Below, piece by piece: positions 27,139-36,884 of a stretch of DNA of 64,000 bases. The notes below the pieces were generated by a model, which ran no database searches, was not told where the DNA came from, and saw nothing but the letters and a program-made list of their open reading frames with translations. The DNA lies in the NCBI RefSeq assembly GCF_002902845.1, contig NZ_PPTF01000008.1:46114-110113 (forward strand), read 5' to 3'. The stretch is from Chromobacterium sinusclupearum. Its GTDB lineage: Bacteria; Pseudomonadota; Gammaproteobacteria; Burkholderiales; Chromobacteriaceae. The stretch's first letter is position 1; each line of letters opens with the position of its first letter. Made by a program: the position numbers and the translations under genes.

Positions 27139-27171
27139 GGGACTGTTGACGTCCCAAACGTCAACAGCCCC
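27139..27171. repeat. Minimal remnant of the inverted-repeat element, probable bidirectional terminator
   Basis: GGGACTGTTGACGT and ACGTCAACAGCCCC, separated by 5 nt, are the two termini of the 272-bp element with the interior missing. The 33-bp palindrome sits between convergent response-regulator and MCP genes and touches the MCP stop codon. It can form a 13-14 bp stem on both strands, though no T-run follows. Confidence 0.65.
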
Positions 27172-28820
27172 TACTCCAGCCTGAACGCCAGCGTGGTCTG
27201 CTGCAGCCGCTCCGCCACCACAGCCAGCTCGCGCGTGGCTTGCGAGAACACATCCACGGCCAAGCCGTTTTCCTTGGACATCTCGGCGATGGACTCCACC
27301 CGGCCGGCCAGCTCGGTGCTGGCCTGGCGCTGCTCGCCCACCGCCATGGCGATCTCGCCGATGGCGGCCACCACTTCCGCCGCCCGCTCCTCCACCGTGC
27401 TGATGGTGGCGGACGCGCTTTCCGCCGCCACCACCACGTCGGACACGATCTGCCGGCTGCCGCGCATGCCGTCCACCGCCACCCGCGCGCCGTCCTGGAT
27501 CTTGCCTATCATATTGGTGATTTCCTGGGCCGAGGTGGTGGTGCGCTCGGCCAGCTTGCGCACCTCGTCCGCCACCACCGCGAAGCCGCGCCCCTGCTCT
27601 CCGGCGCGCGCCGCCTCGATCGCTGCGTTCAAGGCCAGCAGATTGGTCTGATCGGCCACGTCCTTGATCACGGTGGCGATGCTGCCGATCTGCTGCGCCT
27701 GATCGGACAGCGACTCCAGGCTCTCCGCGGAATGCGTCACGCTGTCGTTGACCTTGCGCACCCGCACCGTGGATTCCTGCACTTCCTTGTTGCCGGCCTT
27801 GGCTTGCTGGCCGGCGTCCGCCGCCTGTTGGTTGGCCTGGGCGGCATTGCTGGCGCACAGGTCTATGCTGACCGTCAATTGCTCGATAGACGCCGCCGCG
27901 CTGGAAGTGGCGTTGACCTGCTGGCCTATGCTGGCGCTGACCTGTTCGGTCGACGCCGCCAGTTGCTCCGAGGTGGCCGCCACGCTGCCGGCGGAGCGGA
28001 TGATCTCGCCCACGGTCTTGCGCAGCCGCTCCTGGGTATCGGCCAGCGATTGCATCATCTTGGCGATTTCATCCTTGCCTTTGGGAACAATCCTGCCGGT
28101 CAGATCGCCCTCGCCCATCTTTTCCATCGCCCTGGAGGCTTCCTCCAGGCTGCCCACGATGCCTCTCTGCACCAGCAGCCCCAATGCAACCAGAATGATC
28201 AAGCCCACCAGCAGCACGCTGATGGCCAGCGTCCGCACCGACTGGTAGTTGCTTTGCGCATCCTCCAGCCCCTTGTCGGCCAGCTTGATATTGATGTCGG
28301 ACAGCTCGCGCAGGATGTCGGCTGCAGCGGTAAACAAGGGCCGGCACTGCTTGGCCATGATCTGCAGAGCCTTCTTGTTGTTCTCGCCATTGCCGGTATC
28401 GTTGTAACTCAGCTCCCGCACCTGCTTGCACGGCCCCTCCATCGCCTCCCAGGCCGCGTCGAAACGCTTGAGTCCGTCTACTTCTGGCGGCGTCAATTGA
28501 GTCTTGCGGTACTGGTCGAGAAAACCCTTCATCGCCGCTTCGTACTTGTCGCGATTGGCTTGTATCTGATCCATCACCGGCTTCTCGCTTTCCGCGATAT
28601 AACGGTAATCGCCGCGATTCACATAAAGCGCCTGAATCGAAGCCTGCCCCAGCAGGTAAACCGGCTTCAACATATTGTCGTGCATGTCGGTGGTGAGATC
28701 GAACATCTTCGAGGCGCCGTTCATGCCGTTGACGCCGATGATCAGCGCGGACAGGATGCCAAGCAGGATCAAACCGAAAATCTTCAGCCGAATGCTGAAT
28801 TGGGCAAGTAAATGGTTCAC
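27171..28820 (-). CDS. Methyl-accepting chemotaxis protein
   Basis: A 549-residue membrane chemoreceptor. TM1 ([19 protein letters not shown]) is followed by a four-helix-bundle type periplasmic domain of about 155 residues, TM2 ([17 protein letters not shown]), a HAMP domain and the cytoplasmic signalling hairpin. The hairpin tip is [20 protein letters not shown] then [12 protein letters not shown]. No C-terminal CheR/CheB pentapeptide is present (it ends TLAFRLE). A GTG start at 28820 with GGGAG six nt upstream is preferred over the ATG at 28853. Ligand unknown. It converges on the LytTR operon. Confidence 0.92.
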   Translation of the reverse strand: MNHLLAQFSIRLKIFGLILLGILSALIIGVNGMNGASKMFDLTTDMHDNMLKPVYLLGQASIQALYVNRGDYRYIAESEKPVMDQIQANRDKYEAAMKGFLDQYRKTQLTPPEVDGLKRFDAAWEAMEGPCKQVRELSYNDTGNGENNKKALQIMAKQCRPLFTAAADILRELSDINIKLADKGLEDAQSNYQSVRTLAISVLLVGLIILVALGLLVQRGIVGSLEEASRAMEKMGEGDLTGRIVPKGKDEIAKMMQSLADTQERLRKTVGEIIRSAGSVAATSEQLAASTEQVSASIGQQVNATSSAAASIEQLTVSIDLCASNAAQANQQAADAGQQAKAGNKEVQESTVRVRKVNDSVTHSAESLESLSDQAQQIGSIATVIKDVADQTNLLALNAAIEAARAGEQGRGFAVVADEVRKLAERTTTSAQEITNMIGKIQDGARVAVDGMRGSRQIVSDVVVAAESASATISTVEERAAEVVAAIGEIAMAVGEQRQASTELAGRVESIAEMSKENGLAVDVFSQATRELAVVAERLQQTTLAFRLE

Positions 28821-28926
28821 GCTACGCTCCCAACCAGTTAGGTGGATACACATAGCGTTTTAGTTGCAATCAGAACCAATCACCAGTCATGATTTGCGCC
28901 GCAAAACCATGCGGCGCGACAGCCCG

Positions 28927-29294
28927 GGCCGGTTGACGCTTGCCGAGGGGTCGCGAAAGGCGCCCGGCCCTAGGGGCTGTTGACGTTTGCTGAGCGGTCG
29001 CGCCGGAGCGCATTTCGCGACGAATCGAGGCGTTTCGCACGCCGCATAGCATTCTCTGCCAGTGCGGAACAACGAAGATTCGGCGCGAAAGGCGCCCGGC
29101 CCTGCGGGTTTGGCCGCTTTTGGCCGGATCCTGCGTTGCGCAGTCCTGGCATAGAATGACTATGCGGCGGACTACGCGCCTTGCCTCCGGCCAAAATCGG
29201 CGCAAACGCGATCCACGCAGCAAACGTCAACAGCCCCTAGCGGTTTGGCGAAGCGCGAACGCGATCCGCGCGGCAGACGTCAACGGCCCCGAGG
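28927..29294. mobile_element. Older, internally deleted inverted-repeat element split by copy 2
   Basis: The left piece (28927-28969, GGTTGACGCTTGCCGAGG then GGCGCCCGGCC) and the right piece (29241-29294, GCGGTTTGGCG ... CGTCAACGGCCCC) are diverged element sequence. Joined, they would form a copy of about 100 bp with two internal deletions. Copy 2 lies between them, so this is a nested insertion. Confidence 0.65.
28970..29240. mobile_element. Non-coding inverted-repeat element (MITE-like), copy 2, 271 bp
   Basis: Starts CTAGGGGCTGTTGAC and ends GTCAACAGCCCCTAG. The interior is closely similar to copy 1 (shared ATTCTCTGCCAG, GGCGCCCGGCCCTGCGGG, CATAGAATGACTATGCG). The bases TAG flank both ends. 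It occupies the MCP-GNAT intergenic space; MITE material is the only content of 28927-29294. Confidence 0.8.
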
Positions 29295-29295
29295 C

Positions 29296-29724
29296 TCAAC
29301 CCTCCCGCAAACGCTTGCGGTAGAAGATGCGGCTATGTCCTGGCGGGTAGTCTTCCAGCTCGCCGAAGCGTTGATAACCCAGGCTTTCGTAGAACTTGGG
29401 CGCCTGGAAGCTGTGGGTATCCACCCACGCGCCAATGCAGCCGCGGGCGCGGGCCTCGGCTTCGGCCTGTTCCATCATTCGCCGTCCCAAACCCAGGCCG
29501 CGCGCGCCGGTCGGCGCGGACAGCAGTTCGGTATACAGCCAGCCGTAACGAGTATAGCCCCACAACCCGCCCACAACCTGGCCGGCTTCATCCTCAATCC
29601 GGATCACCAGCGGCCTATGGTCGCCAGGACCGATTTGCCCTTCGTTGTAGGCGATCAAGGGCGCCACAATGGCGGCCCGGGTTTCGGCTTCTGCCACATC
29701 GCTCAACACGGTTTGGTACTGCAT
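29296..29724 (-). CDS. GNAT-family N-acetyltransferase
   Basis: A 142-residue acetyltransferase. Motif A for acetyl-CoA is GARGLGLGRRMMEQAE. Other fold landmarks are VVGGLWGYTRYGWLYTELLS (beta4-beta5) and APKFYESLGYQRFGE (motif B). It groups with the small AttT/ElaA-like GNATs ending in FYRKRL. Substrate unknown. The stop codon is only 1-2 nt from the decayed inverted-repeat element, so the 3' untranslated region may be MITE-derived. It lies 79 nt downstream of ggt on the same strand. Confidence 0.88.
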   Translation of the reverse strand: MQYQTVLSDVAEAETRAAIVAPLIAYNEGQIGPGDHRPLVIRIEDEAGQVVGGLWGYTRYGWLYTELLSAPTGARGLGLGRRMMEQAEAEARARGCIGAWVDTHSFQAPKFYESLGYQRFGELEDYPPGHSRIFYRKRLREG

Positions 29725-29803
29725 GCTTCACTCGCTTTATTGTCATTGTTGAAAAACTGGGATCGTCGCCGCGCGCAAGGTGGCAGGTCCGGCATCCGCC
29801 GCC

Positions 29804-31468
29804 TCAATCGCCGACGACGATGCCCATGCCGCGGCCGCGCGGGTCGGAGGCGGTTTCCGTCACCGCGCCGTCCACCCGCACCGCCTGGATGTCGCCCATG
29901 CGCCAGCCCTGATCCTGCAGCGTGTAGCCCAGCGACCGCAACTGGTCCGCCACCGGGCCGGTCAAGGGCGCGTACTCGTCGTAATAAATGGTGTCCTTGG
30001 GCAGCAACTGGTGATGCACGCGCTGCGCCGCCACCGCCAGCTGCAGCGGCATGTCGAAGTCATATAGATTGTTCAGCACCTGGAAGATGGAAGTGAAGAT
30101 GCGCGAACCGCCCGGCGTGCCGATCACCAGCGTCACCTTGCCGTCGCGGGTGACGATGGTGGGCGTCATCGACGACAGCATTCGCTTGCCCGGCGCGATG
30201 GCGTTGGCGTCCTTGCCCACCACGCCAAAGGCGTTGGCCACGCCGGGCTTGGCGCTGAAATCGTCCATCTCGTCGTTGAGCAGGAAGCCGGCGCCCTTCA
30301 CCACCACGCCGCTGCCGAAATCGAAATTCAGCGTATAGGTATTGGCCACCGCATTGCCCCAGCGGTCCACGACGGAGAAGTGCGTGGTCTGGTGCGGCTC
30401 CAGCCCCGGCTGGATGTCCGGCGTGGCGGAGATCGCTCGCGGATTGATCTCCGCCGCGCGGCGCTTCAAGTAGCCCGGGTCGACCAGCGCGGCCGCCGGC
30501 GCGTCCACGAAGTCCGGATCGCCCAAGTAGTCGGCGCGGTCGGCGAACACGCGCTTTTCGATCTCCGCCAGCAAATGGATGTAGCGAGGGGAATTCAGCG
30601 TGACGCCGGCGAAGTCCGCCGCGCGGTTCTCCTTGATGCCCAAGAGCTGCGCCAAGGCCACGCCGCCGGAGCTGGGCGGCGGCGCGGTATAAATGACGTT
30701 GCCGCGCCAATCGATGCGGATGGGATCGCGCCAGCGCGCGCGGTAGTCTTTCAGATCCTCGGCCGAGATCAGGCCATGATCGCGCTTCATCTGCGCCACC
30801 AGCAACTGGGCGGTCTGGCCCTGATAGAAATCAGCCGCGCCGTAGCGGGCGATGCGCTTCAAGGTAGCGGCCAGCTCCGGCTGGCGGAAGGTCTCGCCCG
30901 CCTTCATCTTGCCAAAGTACTGCGCGAAATTGGTCTTGCCGGCAAACAGTTGCACCGCTTCGCCGCGGTACTGGAACTGGCGGTCGGCCACGGTGAAGCC
31001 GCGCTCGGCGTAGCGGATGGCCGGCTCCACCAGCTGGCGCCACTTGAGCTTGCCGAAACGCTGATGCGCCTGCCACAGCCCCATCACTGTGCCCGCCACG
31101 CCGGCGGCGCGGGCGCCGACCAGGCTCATATGCGGCACCACCTTGCCGTCCGCGTCCAGATACATGTCGCGGCTGGCCGCCTTGGGCGCTGTTTCGCGGT
31201 AGTCGAGGAAATAAGGCTTGCCATCCTGGTAGATGGTCATGAAGCCGCCGCCGCCGATATTGCCGGCTTCCGGATAGGTGACGGCCAAGGCGAAGGCCGT
31301 GGCGACCGCCGCATCCACCGCGTTGCCGCCAGCCTTCAGCACATGCGCCGCCACTTCGGCGCCGTAGCGGTCCGGCGACGCCACCGCGCCCTGGCCAGCA
31401 TGAGCCGGCAGGCCGCACAGCAGCAGACAGCCAACAGTGAGCAGACGAGTCAAGACTTCCGGGCGCAT
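29804..31468 (-). CDS. ggt: Gamma-glutamyltransferase (periplasmic)
   Basis: A 554-residue Ntn-hydrolase precursor cleaving gamma-glutamyl bonds of glutathione and similar peptides. A signal peptide (LTRLLTVGCLLLCGLPAHAG) precedes the large-subunit region AAHVLKAGGNAVDAAVATAF. The autocleavage site is at HQTTHFSVVDRWGN, where the second Thr becomes the nucleophile of the small subunit. Small-subunit motifs: NDEMDDFSAKPG, GKRMLSSMTPTIV and TPGGSRIFTSIFQV. ATG 31468 has GGAGG upstream. It is divergent from a lone solute-binding-protein gene. With the minus-strand GNAT it may be co-transcribed. Confidence 0.94.
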   Translation of the reverse strand: MRPEVLTRLLTVGCLLLCGLPAHAGQGAVASPDRYGAEVAAHVLKAGGNAVDAAVATAFALAVTYPEAGNIGGGGFMTIYQDGKPYFLDYRETAPKAASRDMYLDADGKVVPHMSLVGARAAGVAGTVMGLWQAHQRFGKLKWRQLVEPAIRYAERGFTVADRQFQYRGEAVQLFAGKTNFAQYFGKMKAGETFRQPELAATLKRIARYGAADFYQGQTAQLLVAQMKRDHGLISAEDLKDYRARWRDPIRIDWRGNVIYTAPPPSSGGVALAQLLGIKENRAADFAGVTLNSPRYIHLLAEIEKRVFADRADYLGDPDFVDAPAAALVDPGYLKRRAAEINPRAISATPDIQPGLEPHQTTHFSVVDRWGNAVANTYTLNFDFGSGVVVKGAGFLLNDEMDDFSAKPGVANAFGVVGKDANAIAPGKRMLSSMTPTIVTRDGKVTLVIGTPGGSRIFTSIFQVLNNLYDFDMPLQLAVAAQRVHHQLLPKDTIYYDEYAPLTGPVADQLRSLGYTLQDQGWRMGDIQAVRVDGAVTETASDPRGRGMGIVVGD

Positions 31469-31690
31469 GCGATTCCTCCACAATGGTTTGCCGATAACAT
31501 GCTTATGCCATCAATCGCCGCCATCCGACAAATGTTTTTCATACTGCGGCCACGCGCCGGCAAGCGTGGCAAACGGATGCGGCAAGGCTCGCCGGCGTGC
31601 CCTCAGCAAGCGTCAACCACCTCGCAACGGTTTATAAAGACTGGAGGAGAGCCCTTTTCTTTGCCCACGGCCGCAAATGGAAACGCCATC

Positions 31691-32485
31691 ATGATCAAGC
31701 CGATTGCCAGCGGCTGCCTGCTGCTATTGCTGTATGGATTGAGTCCACATGCTTGCGGGCAGTTGCCCGAAACCGTGCGCATCTGCGTGGACGCGGAGGA
31801 GTGGCCGCCGTTCTTCTATTTCGAGCGCGAGGGCACACGCGTCACTCAGCGCAATATCGGTTACACCGTTGACTATTTGCAGGCCATCTTTGAGCAAGCG
31901 CGGCAAAAGTACACGGTGACGCGGATGAGCTGGATTCGCTGCCAAGCGGAAGTGAAGAGCGGCAATCTGGACATGACGGTGGATGCGGTCAGTTCGCCGG
32001 AACGGGAGCAAGCCTACTTGCTCAGCAAGACCTATTACTACACCACCGGCATCTACTTCTTTTCGCGCGCCCGGCCTATGCCCAAGATACATAGCCAAGC
32101 CGACCTGAAAACCCTGCATGTCTGCGGCCAGCACGGCTACGCCTACCAGCCGTTCGGCTTGGGACCGCAGGACGTGGACACCACACCGTACACGCTGTCC
32201 GCCGCGATGATGCAACTCAAAGCCGGCCATTGCGACGCGGTGCTGGAAGAAAAGGAAGTGGCGATTGGCATGGCGGCAATCGGCCTGACCAATTATCTGA
32301 AGCACCCGGACTTCGGCTACCGCGAGGTGCCGGGCATGGCCGGCTCCGACTACCACATGCTGATCAGCCGCCAGGTGCCCTACGCCAGCCAGCTGCTACG
32401 GCTGGTTGATGCCGGCATCAACGATGAACTGTCCGCCCGGCTGCGCCGGAAAGATGTGGACCCCATATTGGATCTGCGCCAATAG
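31691..32485 (+). CDS. Orphan periplasmic solute-binding protein (transporter substrate-binding domain)
   Basis: A 264-residue exported protein with a signal peptide (IASGCLLLLLYGLSPHACG) and a type II periplasmic binding fold of the amino-acid (SBP_bac_3) type: ICVDAEEWPPFFYFE at the start of lobe 1, GNLDMTVDAVSSPERE, and KAGHCDAVLEEKEVA in lobe 2. It has four cysteines in the mature chain (RICVD, IRCQ, HVCGQ, GHCD), allowing disulphides. No permease or ATPase gene is nearby, so it either serves a distant transporter or has a sensory role. ATG 31691, weak ribosome site. Confidence 0.82.
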   Translation: MIKPIASGCLLLLLYGLSPHACGQLPETVRICVDAEEWPPFFYFEREGTRVTQRNIGYTVDYLQAIFEQARQKYTVTRMSWIRCQAEVKSGNLDMTVDAVSSPEREQAYLLSKTYYYTTGIYFFSRARPMPKIHSQADLKTLHVCGQHGYAYQPFGLGPQDVDTTPYTLSAAMMQLKAGHCDAVLEEKEVAIGMAAIGLTNYLKHPDFGYREVPGMAGSDYHMLISRQVPYASQLLRLVDAGINDELSARLRRKDVDPILDLRQ

Positions 32486-32511
32486 CACCCGCTCGCCTTG
32501 CGTAAGGAGGG

Positions 32512-33261
32512 TCAGGCCGCCGCGCCGTCCAGCGCCGCGCGCAATGCCCTCACCTCGTCCACCGCCGTTTCCTTGCGCAGGTATTCATCGGCGCCCGGCG
32601 CGCCCATGCTCAAGCCCGGCTGGCGATAGCGCATGCCGCTGGCCACCGCGGCGCGCGCCGAGGCGTGGAATTCATGGCAGCCGGTGCGGCGCGCCAGCTC
32701 GGCGATATTGGCCGCGCGTACCCCTGCGCCCGGCATCACGATCAACCGTTGGCCAGCCTGCTGGCGCAACAGGGCCAGCAAGTCTGCGCCGTCCAGCGCC
32801 GTAGTGGCCTGGCCGGAGCTGAGCAGCCGGGCGCAGCCGGTGGCGATCACCTCTTCCAATGCGCGGATCGGATCGCGCGCCATGTCGAAGGCGCGGTGGA
32901 AGGTCACGCTCATCGTCCCGGCCAGGCCGACCAGCTCGCGCGTGCCCGGCCCGTCGATGTCGCCATCGGCCGTCAACATGCCCAGCACCACGCCGTTTAC
33001 GCCCAGCTTGCGGCAGAGTTCGATGTCGCGGGCCATGGTTTCGAATTCCAGCGCGGTGTACAGAAAATCGCCGCCGCGCGGGCGGATCAAGACATTGAGG
33101 TCTATGCCCAGGCTATCCCGCGCCAGCGCCACCGTGCCGTAGGACGGCGTGGTGCCGCCTTCCAGCAGGTTGTCGCACAGTTCGACGCGCTGCGCGCCGC
33201 CCTGCTGCGCCGCCAGACAGGACGCCAGCGAACCGGCGCAGATTTCCAGAATCGATTGCAT
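32512..33261 (-). CDS. cutC: Copper homeostasis protein CutC
   Basis: A 249-residue TIM-barrel protein of the CutC family. Signatures: LEICAGSLASCLAAQQGGAQRVELCDN at the start (barrel strand 1), SVTFHRAFDMARDP, LLSSGQATTALDGADLL, IVMPGAGVRAANI and EFHASAR. The biochemical role of bacterial CutC is still debated despite the copper name. AGGAGAAAG precedes the ATG. It converges on the solute-binding protein gene and lies downstream of the pfl cluster terminator. Confidence 0.93.
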   Translation of the reverse strand: MQSILEICAGSLASCLAAQQGGAQRVELCDNLLEGGTTPSYGTVALARDSLGIDLNVLIRPRGGDFLYTALEFETMARDIELCRKLGVNGVVLGMLTADGDIDGPGTRELVGLAGTMSVTFHRAFDMARDPIRALEEVIATGCARLLSSGQATTALDGADLLALLRQQAGQRLIVMPGAGVRAANIAELARRTGCHEFHASARAAVASGMRYRQPGLSMGAPGADEYLRKETAVDEVRALRAALDGAAA

Positions 33262-33327
33262 GGCTTTCTCCTTTGCTTACCCTATCTGACTGACTCTCCA
33301 TGCGCGGCAAAGGTGCCGCCCAAAGGC

Positions 33328-33356
33328 AAAAAAAACGCCGACACGCAGTGCCGGCG
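33328..33356 (-). terminator. Rho-independent terminator of the pfl cluster
   Basis: On the minus strand CGCCGGCAC and GTGTCGGCG pair around TGC and are followed by eight T. It begins about 30 nt after the pflA stop codon. Confidence 0.85.
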
Positions 33357-33387
33357 GCGGTCAGGGAGAATGACGCGATGAAAAAAA

Positions 33388-34167
33388 TCAGGTGACTTTC
33401 AGCCCGCGGCTGGCGAACAGCGCGCGCGCATGGGCGGCCTGGGCCGCCGTGGGAATCGGCGTATCGTTCAGCTGGTATTCCATGCCCAGCTGCGCCCATT
33501 TGTCCTTGCCCAATTGATGGAAAGGCAGCACTTCCACCCGCTCCACCAGATCGCCCAGTTCGGCCACGTAGTCGGCCAGGCGCTCGATATCGGCGTCGCC
33601 GTCGGTCAGGCCCGGCACCAGCACGTAGCGTATCCACATTTTCTTGCCAAGCCGCTTCAGGCGCTGGGCGAAGTCCAGCGTCGGCTGCAAGGGCTGGCCG
33701 GTGAGCGCCAGGTATTTGTCGGGGTCGGAATGCTTGATGTCCAGCATCACCAGGTCGACATCGTCGAACCATTCGTCCGACACCCGCTCGTGCAGAAAAC
33801 CCTGGGTGTCCAGCGCGGTGTGCAGGCCATAGCGTTGCTTGATCTGATGGAACAGCTCGCCTACAAACTCGTGCTGCATCAGCGGCTCGCCGCCGGAAAT
33901 GGTGACGCCGCCGGCAAACTTCAAAAAGCGCGCGTAGGTGGCCACTTCGGACAGCGCCTGCTCCACGGTCACCTGGCGGCCGTTGTGCAGCTTCCAGGTA
34001 TCCGGGTTGTGGCAGTACAGGCAGCGGAACTGACAGCCCGAAACGAAAAACACGAAGCGCATGCCGGGGCCGTCCACGCCGGCGCCGCTCTCGGTGGAAT
34101 GCAGATAGCCTATGGTTTCGGCCTTGACGGATGCTTCGGTGTGGTCAGCGGCAATAGGTGGGGTCAT
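33388..34167 (-). CDS. pflA: Pyruvate formate-lyase activating enzyme
   Basis: A 259-residue radical SAM enzyme that installs the glycyl radical on PflB. The cluster motif CxxxCxxC is in FVSGCQFRCLYCHNPDTW. GGVTISGGEPLMQHEFV is the SAM-binding GGE region, and VMLDIKHSDPDKY and WIRYVLVPGLTDGD are further PflA landmarks. ATG 34167 has GGAG upstream; the longer frame to 34227 has no homology-like sequence. It lies 117 nt downstream of pflB on the same strand and ends the cluster. Confidence 0.95.
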   Translation of the reverse strand: MTPPIAADHTEASVKAETIGYLHSTESGAGVDGPGMRFVFFVSGCQFRCLYCHNPDTWKLHNGRQVTVEQALSEVATYARFLKFAGGVTISGGEPLMQHEFVGELFHQIKQRYGLHTALDTQGFLHERVSDEWFDDVDLVMLDIKHSDPDKYLALTGQPLQPTLDFAQRLKRLGKKMWIRYVLVPGLTDGDADIERLADYVAELGDLVERVEVLPFHQLGKDKWAQLGMEYQLNDTPIPTAAQAAHARALFASRGLKVT

Positions 34168-34284
34168 GCCGTATCTCCGGTGAATCTTGTGAAAAAGCGG
34201 GGCTTTCCTTCCGGACCGCCCCGCCATTGATGCAATGGTGTTTCCGCGCGGGCAAGCCCTGCGGCCTGCCCGCCCTACGGCGTC

Positions 34285-36612
34285 TTACATCTTGCCGTGG
34301 AAGGTGCGGTTGATCACGTCCAGCTGCTGCTCGCGCGTCAGCTTGACGAAATTCACCGCGTAACCGGACACACGGATGGTCAGCTGCGGGTACAGCTCCG
34401 GGTGCTCCATGGCGTCGAGCAGGGTTTCGCGCTTGAACACGTTGACGTTCACGTGGAAACCGCCGCCGGCGATGTTGCGCTCGCCGTCGCACTCGAACGG
34501 GGTGCAGTTGGCGCTGCTGAACTCAGTCGGGTGAGCCGAGCAGAAGCCGTCCAGGCAGTTGGCCAGGTTGACGATACGCTCTTCAGCAGTATGGCCCAAC
34601 GCGTCCGGCGTCGCCGAAGCGGTCCAGCTGATGCCGTCCAGCGCGGAGTCGTACGGCAGCTTGGCCACGGAGGCGCCTGCCGCCACAAAGCCCTTCACGT
34701 CGCGGCCGTTCATCGGGTTGGCGCCCGGGGAGAACGGTTCGCCGGCGCGGCGGCCGTCCGGGGTGTTGCCGGTCTTCTTGCCGTACACCACGTTGGAGGT
34801 GATGGTCAGCACCGACTGGGTCGGCTTGGAGTCGCGGTAGAAGTACGGCTGGGCCTTGATCTTGTCCATGAAGGACTGGGTCAGCCACACAGCGATCTCG
34901 TCAACGCGGTCGTCGTTGTTGCCGAATGCCGGGTATTCGCCTTCGATCTTGTAGTCAACCGCCAGGCCATCTTCATTGCGGATGATGTGAACCTTGGCGA
35001 ACTTGACGGCGGACAGCGAGTCGGCGGCCACGGACAGGCCGGCGATGCCGCAAGCCATGGTGCGGACGATGTCGCGGTCGTGCAGCGCCATTTCGATGCG
35101 TTCGTAGGCGTACTTGTCGTGCATGTAGTGGATGCAGTTCAGCGCCTTGACGTAGGTGGCGGCCAGCCAGTCCATCATCTTCTCGAACTTCGGCATCAGT
35201 TCTTCGTAAGTCAGCACGTCGCCGGTGATCGGCTCAAAGCCGTGGGCCACCAGCGCGCCGGACTTCTCGTCGCGGCCGCCGTTGATCGCGTACAGCATGG
35301 CCTTGGCCAGGTTGGCGCGGGCGCCAAAGAACTGCATCTGCTTGCCGATCTTCATCGCCGACACGCAGCAGGCGATGCCGTAGTCGTCGCCCCAGTACGG
35401 CAGCATCAGATCGTCGTTTTCGTACTGGATGGCGCTGGTGTCGATGGACACCTTGGCGCAGAAGTTCTTGAAGCCTTGCGGGAAGCGGGTAGACCACAGC
35501 ACGGTCAGGTTCGGTTCCGGCGCCGGGCCCAGATTGTACAGGGTGTTCAGGAAGCGGAAGCTGTTCTTGGTCACCAGGGTGCGGCCGTCTTCGCCCATGC
35601 CGCCGATGGATTCGGTCACCCAGGTCGGGTCGCCGGAGAACAGTTGATCGTATTCCGGCGTGCGCAGGAAGCGGACGATGCGCAGCTTGATCACCAGATC
35701 GTCGATCATTTCCTGAGCTTGCTCTTCGGTCAGCACGCCGGCGGCGATGTCGCGCTCGATGTACACGTCCAAGAAGGTGGAGACGCGGCCGAAGGACATG
35801 GCGGCGCCGTTCTGCTCCTTAACCGCGGCCAGGTAGGCGAAGTAAACCCACTGGATGGCTTCGCGGGCGGTGGCGGCCGGACGGCTGATGTCATAGCCGT
35901 ACTTGGCGGCCATCTGGCGCAGTTCGTCCAGGGCGCGGAACTGTTCGGACAGTTCTTCGCGTTGACGCATCACTTCGTCGGTGAAGGCCACGTCATTCAG
36001 TTCGGCGAACAGCTGCTGGCGTTCCTTGCGCAGGAAGTCGGTGCCGTACAGGGCCACGCGGCGATAGTCGCCGATGATGCGGCCGCGGCCGTAAGCATCC
36101 GGCAGGCCGGTGATCACGCCGGACTTGCGGCAAGCCATGATTTCCGGGGTGTAGACATCGAACACGCCCTGGTTGTGGCTCTTGCGATACTTTTCCCAGA
36201 TTTCCTTGATCACCGGATCCAGCTTGAAGCCGAAGGCTTCCAGGCCGTTCTCCACCATGCGCAGGCCGCCGTTCGGCATGATGGCGCGCTTCAGCGGAGC
36301 GTCGGTTTGCAGGCCGACGATCACTTCATTCGCTTGATCGATGTAGCCCGCGTCGTGAGCGGTAATGGAAGAGGCGCGGTCGGCCGAGACATCCAGCACG
36401 CCCTTGGCGCGTTCTTCTTTCAGCAACACACCCAGGGTGTCCCACAGCTTCTTGGTACGCTCGGTGGCGCCAGCCAGGAAGCTGTCGTCGCCTTCGTACG
36501 GTTTGTAGTTCAGCTGGATGAAGTTGCGTACATCGACCTTGCTCTGCCACTCGCCAGCGACGAAATCGCGCCACGGGTTGGCTTGAGCTGCATTTTGAGT
36601 GATGGCGTCCAT
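34285..36612 (-). CDS. pflB: Formate C-acetyltransferase (pyruvate formate-lyase)
   Basis: A 775-residue glycyl radical enzyme splitting pyruvate plus CoA into acetyl-CoA and formate under anaerobiosis. Adjacent catalytic cysteines lie in [12 protein letters not shown], and the glycyl-radical loop near the C-terminus is [14 protein letters not shown]. Other landmarks: [12 protein letters not shown] at the start, [14 protein letters not shown] and [18 protein letters not shown]. The length fits E. coli PflB (760). A perfect AAGGAGG precedes the ATG. The FNR box at 36692-36705 lies a class II distance from a TACCAT -10-like element, so oxygen control is expected. Confidence 0.97.
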   Translation of the reverse strand: MDAITQNAAQANPWRDFVAGEWQSKVDVRNFIQLNYKPYEGDDSFLAGATERTKKLWDTLGVLLKEERAKGVLDVSADRASSITAHDAGYIDQANEVIVGLQTDAPLKRAIMPNGGLRMVENGLEAFGFKLDPVIKEIWEKYRKSHNQGVFDVYTPEIMACRKSGVITGLPDAYGRGRIIGDYRRVALYGTDFLRKERQQLFAELNDVAFTDEVMRQREELSEQFRALDELRQMAAKYGYDISRPAATAREAIQWVYFAYLAAVKEQNGAAMSFGRVSTFLDVYIERDIAAGVLTEEQAQEMIDDLVIKLRIVRFLRTPEYDQLFSGDPTWVTESIGGMGEDGRTLVTKNSFRFLNTLYNLGPAPEPNLTVLWSTRFPQGFKNFCAKVSIDTSAIQYENDDLMLPYWGDDYGIACCVSAMKIGKQMQFFGARANLAKAMLYAINGGRDEKSGALVAHGFEPITGDVLTYEELMPKFEKMMDWLAATYVKALNCIHYMHDKYAYERIEMALHDRDIVRTMACGIAGLSVAADSLSAVKFAKVHIIRNEDGLAVDYKIEGEYPAFGNNDDRVDEIAVWLTQSFMDKIKAQPYFYRDSKPTQSVLTITSNVVYGKKTGNTPDGRRAGEPFSPGANPMNGRDVKGFVAAGASVAKLPYDSALDGISWTASATPDALGHTAEERIVNLANCLDGFCSAHPTEFSSANCTPFECDGERNIAGGGFHVNVNVFKRETLLDAMEHPELYPQLTIRVSGYAVNFVKLTREQQLDVINRTFHGKM

Positions 36613-36691
36613 CTGGGGCCTCCTTACTTGGCTTGGTCCGGTAACGTGTTAGATATTGAACACATGGTACATTCGGAATCGAAAATTTCGT

Positions 36692-36705
36692 TTGATCTTG
36701 ATCAA
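36692..36705 (-). promoter_or_regulatory. FNR/ANR box of the pflB promoter
   Basis: TTGATCTTGATCAA is a perfect match to the FNR consensus TTGAT-N4-ATCAA. On the minus strand a TACCAT hexamer (36669-36664) follows after 22 nt, the spacing of a class II (-41.5) activated promoter. Confidence 0.85.
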
Positions 36706-36884
36706 GTAGCGCCCCGCTTGCGGCGCGATTTCGATCCTGCAGCGCAACATGCCAACTGCCTTCAATACCATTGATTTATCAGTGATTTATAGCAAAATCG
36801 GCGCAGCACTAGCTGTACTGCGCCGACTACATTCGAAAACGAACATTCACATGCCGTTTACAGGCCAAATGCCTGCCTTAATGT

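Noticed and set aside
34297..36774. An 825-codon open frame antisense to pflB, and similar long antisense frames at 8463-10937 and 21558-22700
   Set aside because: Shadows of strongly GC3-biased real genes on the other strand; the translations are low-complexity (A/R/G/H/Q) without family motifs.
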